Source: Rhodospirillaceae bacterium
GTDB lineage: Bacteria; Pseudomonadota; Alphaproteobacteria; UBA8366; GCA-2717185
NCBI GenBank assembly: GCA_018660965.1
Contig: JABJJH010000481.1
Span: 1 to 9,870 of the forward strand
Length of the DNA stretch: 9,870 nt
Reading direction: 5' to 3'
The notes below the pieces were generated by a model. It saw nothing but the letters and a program-made list of their open reading frames with translations, was not told the DNA's origin and did no database searches. The position numbers and the translations under genes were made by a program. This document shows positions 1 through 5,558 of the stretch, piece by piece; within the stretch, counting starts at the first letter, position 1; the number at the start of each line of letters is the position of its first letter.

Positions 1-575
1 AAATTCTTGGTGACCTTGGCGCTGTCGATGACGCTGAGCATGTCGGCGACTTCCTGAATGCGGCCCGTCACCCGCCCATGCGGTTCGCCCGCGCGGAACA
101 CGGTGTAGCTGTCGCCGCGCAAGGGCACATGGCGGCGCACCAGACCCGGTCCTTCCAAGGCGCAGCTGATCGTGCTGGCAATGCAGCCCGTCGTGCGATG
201 CCACCCCACCACCTCGGCGATGCGTTCTTCGTTGATCGCGTTCTGTAGGGAAACAATGAACCCGTGTTCGGCCAGATAGCCCTTGATCAGGGCGGCGGCG
301 AATTGGGTTTCGTAGGATTTCACCGACACGAAGGCGATGTCGAACGGGCCTTCCTTCTGCAAATCTTGGACTTGGGTGACATGCACGGCGCGAACTTTGA
401 CGTCGATGTTTTCCGCGTCGCTGACGCCGCGAAGCTTCAACCCGTCGCGGTTCATCGTCTCGACATGTTCCGGCCAGGTGTCGATGAACGTGACGTCGGC
501 GCCGTGATGCGCCAGATAACCGCCGACATAGCCGCCAACGGCGCCTGAGCCGACCATTGCAATTCGTTTACCCAT
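1..575 (-). CDS. 2-dehydropantoate 2-reductase family protein, N-terminal part (cut by window edge)
   Basis: This is a ketopantoate reductase (ApbA/PanE) family NADPH-dependent oxidoreductase; family members reduce a 2-keto acid to a 2-hydroxy acid, classically ketopantoate to pantoate in cytoplasmic CoA synthesis. Visible are 191 residues of an expected 300-340. The N-terminal Rossmann nucleotide-binding loop GSGAVGG is at residues 9-15, with an acidic residue (D32) closing the second strand. The family segment SVKSYET is at 84-90 and QNAINEE at 111-117, where the usual QNG has become QNA. The C-terminal helical domain with the catalytic Lys/Glu lies beyond the edge. The ATG at 575 is preceded by a GGGGGAGA Shine-Dalgarno stretch at good spacing. 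It is divergent from the dioxygenase at 762 and has no pan genes beside it. Many such paralogues do not act in pantothenate synthesis, so substrate and gene symbol are left open. The family call is firm. Confidence 0.88.
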   Translation of the reverse strand, partial: MGKRIAMVGSGAVGGYVGGYLAHHGADVTFIDTWPEHVETMNRDGLKLRGVSDAENIDVKVRAVHVTQVQDLQKEGPFDIAFVSVKSYETQFAAALIKGYLAEHGFIVSLQNAINEERIAEVVGWHRTTGCIASTISCALEGPGLVRRHVPLRGDSYTVFRAGEPHGRVTGRIQEVADMLSVIDSAKVTKN

Positions 576-663
576 CGTCGCAATCTCCCCCATGAAACGT
601 CCCGGTTCTTGCGATCACGCCGCAATGGCGCGCCGGACGGTGACGTTATTAACTCGCATGATG

Positions 664-672
664 ATTATATCA
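664..672 (-). promoter_or_regulatory. Extended -10 promoter element for the leftward reductase gene
   Basis: On the minus strand this reads TGATATAAT, a perfect extended -10 (TG, one base, TATAAT) in an AT-rich island of an otherwise GC-rich region. No good -35 hexamer lies 16-18 bases upstream, which is typical of extended -10 promoters. It would give a leader of roughly 80 bases ahead of the reductase ATG at 575. This is a consensus match only; there is no transcript evidence. Confidence 0.45.
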
Positions 673-702
673 GGATAATTCCGGCACACGAGTCCAGACA
701 AA

Positions 703-731
703 TTGTAATTCACCCGTTTTTCGGATATTCT
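703..731 (+). promoter_or_regulatory. Candidate sigma-70 promoter for the dioxygenase gene
   Basis: TTGTAA (703-708) and TATTCT (726-731) match the -35 and -10 consensus at 4 of 6 positions each and are separated by exactly 17 bases. They would start transcription about 25 bases before the TTG start codon at 762. Spacing and position are right, but the match is moderate, so this is a candidate only. Confidence 0.35.
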
Positions 732-749
732 TGGGCCCTTCATTAAAGC

Positions 750-755
750 AGGAGA
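750..755 (+). promoter_or_regulatory. Ribosome binding site fixing a TTG start
   Basis: AGGAGA ends six bases before the TTG at 762. No ATG or GTG start lies nearby in frame, and the residues just after this TTG lead directly into the conserved family N-terminus. The Shine-Dalgarno sequence therefore decides the unusual start codon. Confidence 0.6.
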
Positions 756-761
756 CGCGCC

Positions 762-1652
762 TTGGCGGAACTAGCTGGAACGGCGACCGAACATCGCGAT
801 TACAGCCGTATTGACGTAAAACCCATCGCGGGCGCGTTGGGCGCGGAAATCGAGGGCGTCGACATCGCAAGCGGCGTTGATGACGAAACCTTCGGGGAGA
901 TCCATCGCGCGTGGCTTGAAAACCACGTTGTTTATTTCCGCGATCAAAATCTGACGCCCGCCCAACACATCGACTTCGCGAAACGGCTGGGCGATATCCA
1001 TCCGCATCTGCTGAACAAGGGGTTGGAGGGATATCCGGAAATCGTCGAGGTCAAGAAAGTTCCGGATCAGAAATTGAACAATGGTGGACGCTGGCATTCC
1101 GACCAGATGTACACGCCGAAACCCGCCAAGGGCACGATGCTGTATAGCCGCGAGCTGCCTCCGACCGGCGGCGACACCATGTTCTCCAATCTGTATCTCG
1201 CCTATGACGCGTTGTCGGACGGGCTGAAAAAGACTCTCGCCGGGTTGAAAGGCGTCCATAACGGGGACAGTCGCAATCACCCCAGCGGGTTGACGCGCAT
1301 GGAGCGGATCACGGCCGGGATCGGCACCATCCCACAGGTTGACCCGGGCGACGCGCAAATCATCTCGGCCCATCCGCTGATCCGCACCCATCCCGAAACC
1401 GGGCGCAAGGCGGTGTATGTCGGGTCGCACACCGAAAGCATCGAGGGTTGGAGCGCGGAAGAAAGTGCGCCGCTGTTGAACTATCTGAAGGAACACACCC
1501 ATCGTCCGGAATTCACCTGCCGGGTGCGCTGGTCGCTGAACATGCTCACGTTCTGGGACAATCGCTGCACCCAGCATTTCGCGGTCAACGACTATCAGGG
1601 CCACCAACGCAGCATTCACAAAATCATGATTCAGGGTGATGCGCCGTTCTAG
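762..1652 (+). CDS. TauD/TfdA family Fe(II)/2-oxoglutarate-dependent dioxygenase
   Basis: This is a cytoplasmic non-heme iron dioxygenase of the TauD/TfdA family, which couples oxidative decarboxylation of 2-oxoglutarate to hydroxylation of a small organic acid, often splitting off sulfite or another group. At 296 residues it has the family length. The facial triad is complete: H112 and D114 in WHSD, and distal H272 in the QHFA segment. R283 lies 11 residues after H272, the TauD spacing for the residue that binds the 2-oxoglutarate carboxylate. The N-terminal segment with GALGAEIEGVD (24-34) and the VVYFRDQ strand (56-62) are typical. The usual terminal MHR is IHK here. The start is TTG, supported by AGGAGA at 750-755. 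It is divergent from the reductase gene and followed by an unknown gene 41 bases downstream. Family and catalytic machinery are certain; the substrate (taurine, sulfonate, aryloxy acid or other) cannot be read from the sequence. Confidence 0.93.
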   Translation: MAELAGTATEHRDYSRIDVKPIAGALGAEIEGVDIASGVDDETFGEIHRAWLENHVVYFRDQNLTPAQHIDFAKRLGDIHPHLLNKGLEGYPEIVEVKKVPDQKLNNGGRWHSDQMYTPKPAKGTMLYSRELPPTGGDTMFSNLYLAYDALSDGLKKTLAGLKGVHNGDSRNHPSGLTRMERITAGIGTIPQVDPGDAQIISAHPLIRTHPETGRKAVYVGSHTESIEGWSAEESAPLLNYLKEHTHRPEFTCRVRWSLNMLTFWDNRCTQHFAVNDYQGHQRSIHKIMIQGDAPF

Positions 1653-1693
1653 GACAAGCTGACTGGTTCGTCATTCCCTTCGGCGCCGACCGC

Positions 1694-2410
1694 GTGGACG
1701 CCGACCGGGTCATCATGGAGGCCGGACCGGGCGACGCGATCCAAATTCGCTGTCCAACCCCGTTCATCCAGATTAACACCACGCGCCAGGCGTCGCTGCG
1801 CCTGAACGATCCGCACTACGTTTTCCCCGAAGCGCCGGATTTGCGCGCCATGACCGGGGCGGCGGTTCAACTCGACTTTTTGCGCGACCATCTAAACGGT
1901 TACTGCGATTTGTGGCGCAAGCCGCAGAAACTGTTTCTCGATAGCTATTTCGAATTTATCAACGCGCGGGTGGCCGACGCCCAAGCCACGCTCGCCGCCG
2001 CGCTGGAAAAATTCGGCGACCTGTACGATGTCCAGGATTGGGCGTTGTCCGCGCCGCGCCCCATCCCGCGCGCCCTCATTCGCCGCCCCAATGGTGACGG
2101 ATCATATACGCCCGTCGATTTCGCGTTCTGGTTCAACGGACGGATTGTCGTGGTCCTGCTGGTCGGAACGGGAACGCCGACCAGGGCCGACCGCAACCGC
2201 CGCGCGTCGCTCGAAAGTGCGGGGGTCGGGGGCAGCGACATCGAAATCGTGGACATATCCGTTCAGGCCCTGCAACGGGACGGCGCTGATTATTTAAGCA
2301 CCGCGCTACCCATCGATTTCGGAATGTTCTGGGAGGGCGAAGCCATGCCGTCCAGCCCGTTCAAGGGCGCTACGCTGGGCGAGATCATCCCGGCGCCGAC
2401 ATTCCCATAA
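1694..2410 (+). CDS. Uncharacterised protein downstream of the dioxygenase
   Basis: I do not recognise this 238-residue protein. It has no signal peptide and no clear membrane span, so it is probably cytoplasmic. An aromatic-rich helical middle (about 60-115) is followed by an alpha/beta part. The segment VDFAF (141-145), a hydrophobic strand VVVLLVG (152-158) and the basic helix DRNRRASLESAGV (166-178) resemble in layout the DUF559-like branch of the PD-(D/E)XK nuclease fold. The acidic-x-lysine pair expected in the second strand is absent, so nuclease activity is doubtful. The start is uncertain. GTG at 1694 has no Shine-Dalgarno sequence, an ATG lies in frame at 1715, and the frame is open back to 1640 with coding-like residues (DWFVIPFG) but no usable start codon. 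The 41-base gap suggests co-transcription and perhaps translational coupling with the dioxygenase gene. Confidence 0.7.
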   Translation: MDADRVIMEAGPGDAIQIRCPTPFIQINTTRQASLRLNDPHYVFPEAPDLRAMTGAAVQLDFLRDHLNGYCDLWRKPQKLFLDSYFEFINARVADAQATLAAALEKFGDLYDVQDWALSAPRPIPRALIRRPNGDGSYTPVDFAFWFNGRIVVVLLVGTGTPTRADRNRRASLESAGVGGSDIEIVDISVQALQRDGADYLSTALPIDFGMFWEGEAMPSSPFKGATLGEIIPAPTFP

Positions 2411-2414
2411 CGCC

Positions 2415-2456
2415 ACCCCTGAAACTTAACCCCTGAAACTTCACCCCTGAAACTTA
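2415..2456. repeat. Three tandem copies of a 14-bp unit at a convergent gene junction
   Basis: The unit ACCCCTGAAACTT plus A or C occurs three times head to tail at 2415-2428, 2429-2442 and 2443-2456, identical except for the last base of the middle copy. It fills almost the whole gap between the end of the unknown gene (2410) and the stop codon of the convergent DUF1445 gene, and the third copy contains that stop codon. Fourteen is not a multiple of three, so the expansion would not be tolerated inside the coding frame. There is no internal dyad, so it is not an obvious intrinsic terminator. Confidence 0.9.
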
Positions 2457-3314
2457 CAGGGACGCCAGTTCAGCGTTCAGCTTGTCGGTAATCAACATGT
2501 GGCCCGTTTTGTGGGTGATGCAGAAGGACGGCTTGACCCTTTCGACCACCACTTGCGGTGTGATGCCACACGCCCAGTACACCGGCACATCGCCTTCCGG
2601 GATGACCGATTTGTCGCCAAAATCCGGCTTGTCGAGGTCGGCGATGCCAATTGCCGCCGGATCACCGAAATGCACCGGCGCGCCATGCACGTTGGGAAAG
2701 CGCGACGTAATCTGGATCGCGCGAATCGCATTCTCCGTGGTGAAGGAACGCATCGACACCACGAGCGGGCCATGAAACGGCCCCGCGGGCAGGGTTTCAA
2801 TATTGGTCGTGTAGGTGCTGCAAACACCCATGTCGTATTCAAAGCGGCGCAACGGCACGCCCGCATCGAGCAGGGCCCATTCGAAGGAATTGGAGCATCC
2901 GAGCGCGAACGCGACCAAATCGTCGCGCCAGTAGTCGCTGATATCGGTCGCCTCGTCGGTTTCCACGCCGTCGTGGAACACCCGGTAACGCGGCAGATCG
3001 GTGCGCACGTCGATATCCCGCCCCAGCATCGGCAACATGGGGTCGCCGGGCTCGGGCGACATGCCGATCACCGGACAGGGTTTCGGGTTAAGTCGACAGA
3101 AGCGCAGAAAGTCACTGGCGTATTCAGCGGGCAGGATGGCGAGGTTCGCCTGAACCATGCCGGGGGAGAGTCTGGACACCGGCCCGTCATGCCGCCCGGA
3201 TCGAATTTCGGCGCGCACGGCGCGCGCTTCCGCGATTGCCCTGTCCCCAACGCCAAACGGGGCGCCAAATGATGCGTCTCCCGCAGGGTCGGCGATGGTT
3301 GCAGCAATGGGCAT
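2454..3314 (-). CDS. DUF1445 / D-glutamate cyclase-like putative hydro-lyase, paralogue A
   Basis: This is a member of the DUF1445 family (Pfam PF07286; also called UPF0317 or putative hydro-lyase; Bacillus YcsI is a member). Family links to D-glutamate metabolism come from the vertebrate D-glutamate cyclase, but most bacterial members are untested. It has 286 residues, near full family length. Recognisable blocks are VQANLAILPAEYA (54-66), GCSNSFE (139-145), VVSMRSF (185-191), HGAPVHFGDP (210-219), YWACGITPQ (246-254) and ITHKTGHM (266-273). From memory most relatives read PMY-x-TN and THxPGHM; here a Cys (C165) stands in the first block and the Pro is a Thr in the second. ATG at 3314 has only a weak GAAAGAG ribosome site. 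It is the last gene of a leftward operon, 55 bases after a close paralogue, and shares roughly three quarters of its residues with it by eye. Substrate unknown. Confidence 0.9.
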   Translation of the reverse strand: MPIAATIADPAGDASFGAPFGVGDRAIAEARAVRAEIRSGRHDGPVSRLSPGMVQANLAILPAEYASDFLRFCRLNPKPCPVIGMSPEPGDPMLPMLGRDIDVRTDLPRYRVFHDGVETDEATDISDYWRDDLVAFALGCSNSFEWALLDAGVPLRRFEYDMGVCSTYTTNIETLPAGPFHGPLVVSMRSFTTENAIRAIQITSRFPNVHGAPVHFGDPAAIGIADLDKPDFGDKSVIPEGDVPVYWACGITPQVVVERVKPSFCITHKTGHMLITDKLNAELASL

Positions 3315-3344
3315 GGCATTACTCTTTCATTTCCTGGGGCCGGA

Positions 3345-3376
3345 CCTAACTGCCTAAAGCCCCAACGGCCTAAAGC
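3345..3376. repeat. Imperfect 16-bp tandem duplication at the stop codon of DUF1445 paralogue B
   Basis: Bases 3345-3360 (CCTAACTGCCTAAAGC) and 3361-3376 (CCCAACGGCCTAAAGC) are two adjacent 16-bp units matching at 14 positions. The right-hand copy includes the last codon and TAG stop of paralogue B (3370-3372). The left copy lies just beyond the gene and repeats the stop-codon context. The arrangement echoes the 14-bp triplication at the end of paralogue A. Confidence 0.75.
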
Positions 3377-4212
3377 GACGCGAATTCGGCGTTCAGCTTG
3401 TCGGTGATCAGCATATGACCCGCCTTATGCGTGATGCAGAAGGACGGCTTGGCGTATTCGATGGCGACCTGCGGTGTGATGCCGCAAGCCCAATACACCG
3501 GCGTGTCGCCTTCGGGAATTTTGGCCCAGCCGCCATATTCCGGCTTCAGGATATCCTTGATGCCAATCGTATCCGGGTCGCCGAAATGCACTGGCGCGCC
3601 ATGCACCTCGGGAAAGCGCGAGGTGATCTGAATCGCCCGGATCGCGTTTTCCGGCGTGAAGGAACGCATCGACACCACCATGCCGCCGCGAAACGGCCCG
3701 GATGGCGTTGTTTCAATCGTCGTGCGATAGGCGCAGGTCTTCATGCCGTATTCATAGCGCCGCAACGGCAGGCCCGCATCCGCCAACGCCGATTCAAAAG
3801 ACAGCGAACAGCCAAGCGCAAACCCAACCAGATCATCGCGCCAGTAGTCGCCAATGTCCGTGACTTCGTCGGTTTCGACGCCATCCTTGAACACCCGGTA
3901 CGCCGGCAGGTCGGTGCGCAAATCGATGTCTTCGCCCAGCATCGGCAACATGGGATCACCGGGTTCGGTCATGCCGATCAACGGACACGGCTTCGGATTG
4001 AGATGACAAAAGCGTAGAAAATCGGCCGCGTATTCGGCGGGCAGAATGGCGAGGTTGGCCTGAACAATCGCCGGCGCCATGCCCGAGGTCACGTCCCGAT
4101 GGCGCCCGGCGCGAATTTCGGCCCGCGCGGCGCGGGCGCCCTCAATCGCGATGTCCTTGGGTGACTGGTAAGCGGTCGTTCCGGTTTCAGCAACTTCGGC
4201 AATTAAGGTCAT
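3370..4212 (-). CDS. DUF1445 / D-glutamate cyclase-like putative hydro-lyase, paralogue B
   Basis: This is the second, upstream DUF1445 (PF07286) gene, 280 residues. It carries the same ordered blocks as its neighbour: GCSLSFE (134-140), VVSMRSF (179-185), HGAPVHFGDP (204-213), WACGITPQ (241-248) and THKAGHM (261-267). C160 is the equivalent of the odd Cys of paralogue A. The two proteins differ mainly in the first 25 residues, in a one-residue indel near MTEPGDP, in another around the Cys, and in a segment near 218-233. DNA similarity is also evident along the genes, so they arose by tandem duplication and have since diverged. ATG at 4212 follows an AAGGA ribosome site. It lies 43 bases after the LVIVD propeller gene and 55 bases before paralogue A, so the three probably share a transcript. 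The family call is sound; the reaction and the division of labour between copies are unknown. Confidence 0.91.
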   Translation of the reverse strand: MTLIAEVAETGTTAYQSPKDIAIEGARAARAEIRAGRHRDVTSGMAPAIVQANLAILPAEYAADFLRFCHLNPKPCPLIGMTEPGDPMLPMLGEDIDLRTDLPAYRVFKDGVETDEVTDIGDYWRDDLVGFALGCSLSFESALADAGLPLRRYEYGMKTCAYRTTIETTPSGPFRGGMVVSMRSFTPENAIRAIQITSRFPEVHGAPVHFGDPDTIGIKDILKPEYGGWAKIPEGDTPVYWACGITPQVAIEYAKPSFCITHKAGHMLITDKLNAEFASL

Positions 4213-4224
4213 GGCCTCATTCCT

Positions 4225-4238
4225 TTGACTGGTGTCAA
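4225..4238. promoter_or_regulatory. Short perfect dyad overlapping the ribosome site of DUF1445 paralogue B
   Basis: TTGACTGGTGTCAA has perfect 5-bp arms (TTGAC and GTCAA) around a TGGT loop. It lies in the 43-base gap after the propeller gene and abuts the AAGGA Shine-Dalgarno of paralogue B at 4221-4225. In RNA the stem would be weak, so it may be chance. It could tune translation of the second gene or be a small protein-binding site. Confidence 0.2.
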
Positions 4239-4255
4239 TTCATAACGGGGGTTAA

Positions 4256-5461
4256 TTAGATATCCGCCTCTAATACATACATTCCGCCTACTTCACGGTC
4301 GATGATATAGACTAGCGCGTTTTCGTCCACGTAGACATCGTTGACCTGAATTGTCCCGGCCCGCGCGCCCTTCGGGCCTTCCGGCACGAAATGGGCAATC
4401 TCCTGTGGCTGGAACGGATTGGATGTGTCGTAGGCGCGAACGCCGCCGTTGAAGAACGTCGCGAAGATGATGGTGTCCGACCGGAACGCCGGGCCAGGCC
4501 GGTTTTCGTGCAGATTGTGCGAACCGTACCGACCGCCCCGGCTGCCGAAATCCTCCACCGGCGGCATGGGAAAGGTGCTGATCGGCACCAGATTGGTTTC
4601 GTCCCGCGCATCGACGACCCAGGTCAGCTTCGGCCAATCGCCCCCGTTGTCGCGCACGCATTCATCGGACACGATCAGCAAATCGCGCTCGAACAACGGC
4701 AGCGCCGTATGGCAAAAGCCGGGAAACGGCGGGTGGGGGTTCCAGTTCGAGATCAGTTTCGGGCGGCTTTTATCGGCGATGTCGAGGATCGCCACGCCGC
4801 CGTCCAGACAGCCCAGATAGGCGCGGTCGGGATGGTCCGGATACACATTCGTGTTGTGCATGCGAAACCCGGAATCGAAATTGGGATGGCGCGGCGGCGC
4901 CGGTTCCGCGTCATCGTCCTTCGTGCCGGGAAACCACCAACGCCCCGCTTCGACCGGCCTGGCCGGGTCGCGCACGTCGATAATCGTGTAGATCTGGTCA
5001 TCCTTTGGATAGCGCGGATTGAAATCCGGCGCCCCGCTGGCGCAATGCACGAATTCGCCATCGACGAACCAAAGCTGATGCACGCCACGCGAACTGGGCC
5101 CCGAGCGATCAAAAAAGGAAATCGATTTCGGGTTTTCCGGATCAGCGATGTCGAACAGCTCCACCCCGGCGGGCGTTTCTCCATGGGTCGCGGTCTGATA
5201 CGCCACGGCCATGATGTCGCCGGTGACTTCCAGCGAATTCGACCGCACCCGATTGTGCGGCAGCCGGGTCTGGCAGATGATTTTTGGCTTGCGCGGATCG
5301 GTGACATCGACGCCGGTGAAGTTAATGGGCGCGGATTCATGCGCGATCCACATCACCCGGCGTCCGTCGCTTGCCACCTGAAGCGACATGCCCTCGCCGC
5401 CATTGCCGAACCCGCCCAGATCGTCATGGGCGATCAGCCGCATATTGAATGCTTCGTCCAA
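4256..5461 (-). CDS. LVIVD repeat beta-propeller protein
   Basis: This is a 401-residue protein made of LVIVD-type repeats (Pfam PF08309), which build a beta-propeller. Repeats show a strand ending in an acidic turn with D-x-x-x-P-x-x-P: GVDVTDPRKP (50-59), ELFDIADPENP (101-111), IIDVRDPARP (160-169), AILDIADKSRP (224-234), AYDTSNPFQP (343-352), and a last strand YIIDREVGGMYVLEAD (385-400). Histidines recur at equivalent places in the blades (RGVHQ, RMHNTN, FCHTA, GSHNLHEN), as in propellers that hold a metal in the central channel. There is no signal peptide, so it is probably cytoplasmic. The start chosen is TTG at 5461 because AGGGGAGGG (5468-5476) sits six bases upstream; an ATG at 5485 in frame would place that strong Shine-Dalgarno inside the coding region. 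It heads the operon with the two DUF1445 genes and is divergent from the CobW-type gene. Its biochemical role is unknown. Confidence 0.85.
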   Translation of the reverse strand: MDEAFNMRLIAHDDLGGFGNGGEGMSLQVASDGRRVMWIAHESAPINFTGVDVTDPRKPKIICQTRLPHNRVRSNSLEVTGDIMAVAYQTATHGETPAGVELFDIADPENPKSISFFDRSGPSSRGVHQLWFVDGEFVHCASGAPDFNPRYPKDDQIYTIIDVRDPARPVEAGRWWFPGTKDDDAEPAPPRHPNFDSGFRMHNTNVYPDHPDRAYLGCLDGGVAILDIADKSRPKLISNWNPHPPFPGFCHTALPLFERDLLIVSDECVRDNGGDWPKLTWVVDARDETNLVPISTFPMPPVEDFGSRGGRYGSHNLHENRPGPAFRSDTIIFATFFNGGVRAYDTSNPFQPQEIAHFVPEGPKGARAGTIQVNDVYVDENALVYIIDREVGGMYVLEADI

Positions 5462-5467
5462 AATCCA

Positions 5468-5476
5468 CCCTCCCCT
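5468..5476 (-). promoter_or_regulatory. Strong Shine-Dalgarno fixing the TTG start of the LVIVD gene
   Basis: The minus strand reads AGGGGAGGG six bases before TTG at 5461. The ATG at 5485, 24 bases further upstream, has no ribosome site. I therefore place the true start at the TTG, shortening the protein by eight residues compared with the longest reading. Confidence 0.6.
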
Positions 5477-5511
5477 AGATTTCATTCGCGTATGACGCTA
5501 CGCTTTCCGCC

Positions 5512-5534
5512 TTACGAGCGCAAATCGTGCGTAA
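5512..5534. promoter_or_regulatory. Imperfect 23-bp dyad in the divergent gap, possible operator
   Basis: The outer half-sites TTACG and CGTAA and the inner CG pairs are symmetric (TTACG, 2 bases, CG, 5 bases, CG, 2 bases, CGTAA). The site lies mid-way in the 97-base gap between the LVIVD operon and the CobW-type gene, where one bound regulator could control both. COG0523 genes are often regulated by Zur, but the site is not an obvious match to the AT-rich Zur box I remember. No regulator is encoded in the window. Confidence 0.3.
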
Positions 5535-5558
5535 ACCAGTTTTCGCGGAGCGAATTTC

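Noticed and set aside
771..1619. A 282-codon leftward open frame opposite the dioxygenase gene.
   Set aside because: The opposite strand encodes an intact TauD-family enzyme with all catalytic residues. This frame shows no family features and is a composition shadow.
2415..2456. The 14-bp triple repeat as a CRISPR remnant or replication iteron.
   Set aside because: There are no spacers, no cas or rep gene, and only three units directly abutting. It is a simple tandem expansion at a gene junction.
3332..3363. Inverted repeat TGGGGC / GCCCCA between the DUF1445 genes as an intrinsic terminator.
   Set aside because: The arms are six bases with a long loop and no T-run follows in either direction. 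The tandem 16-bp duplication explains the region better.
2499..4017. Rightward open frames of 257 and 200 codons opposite the two DUF1445 genes, similar to each other.
   Set aside because: Their similarity simply mirrors the duplicated genes on the other strand; no ribosome sites and no known domain.
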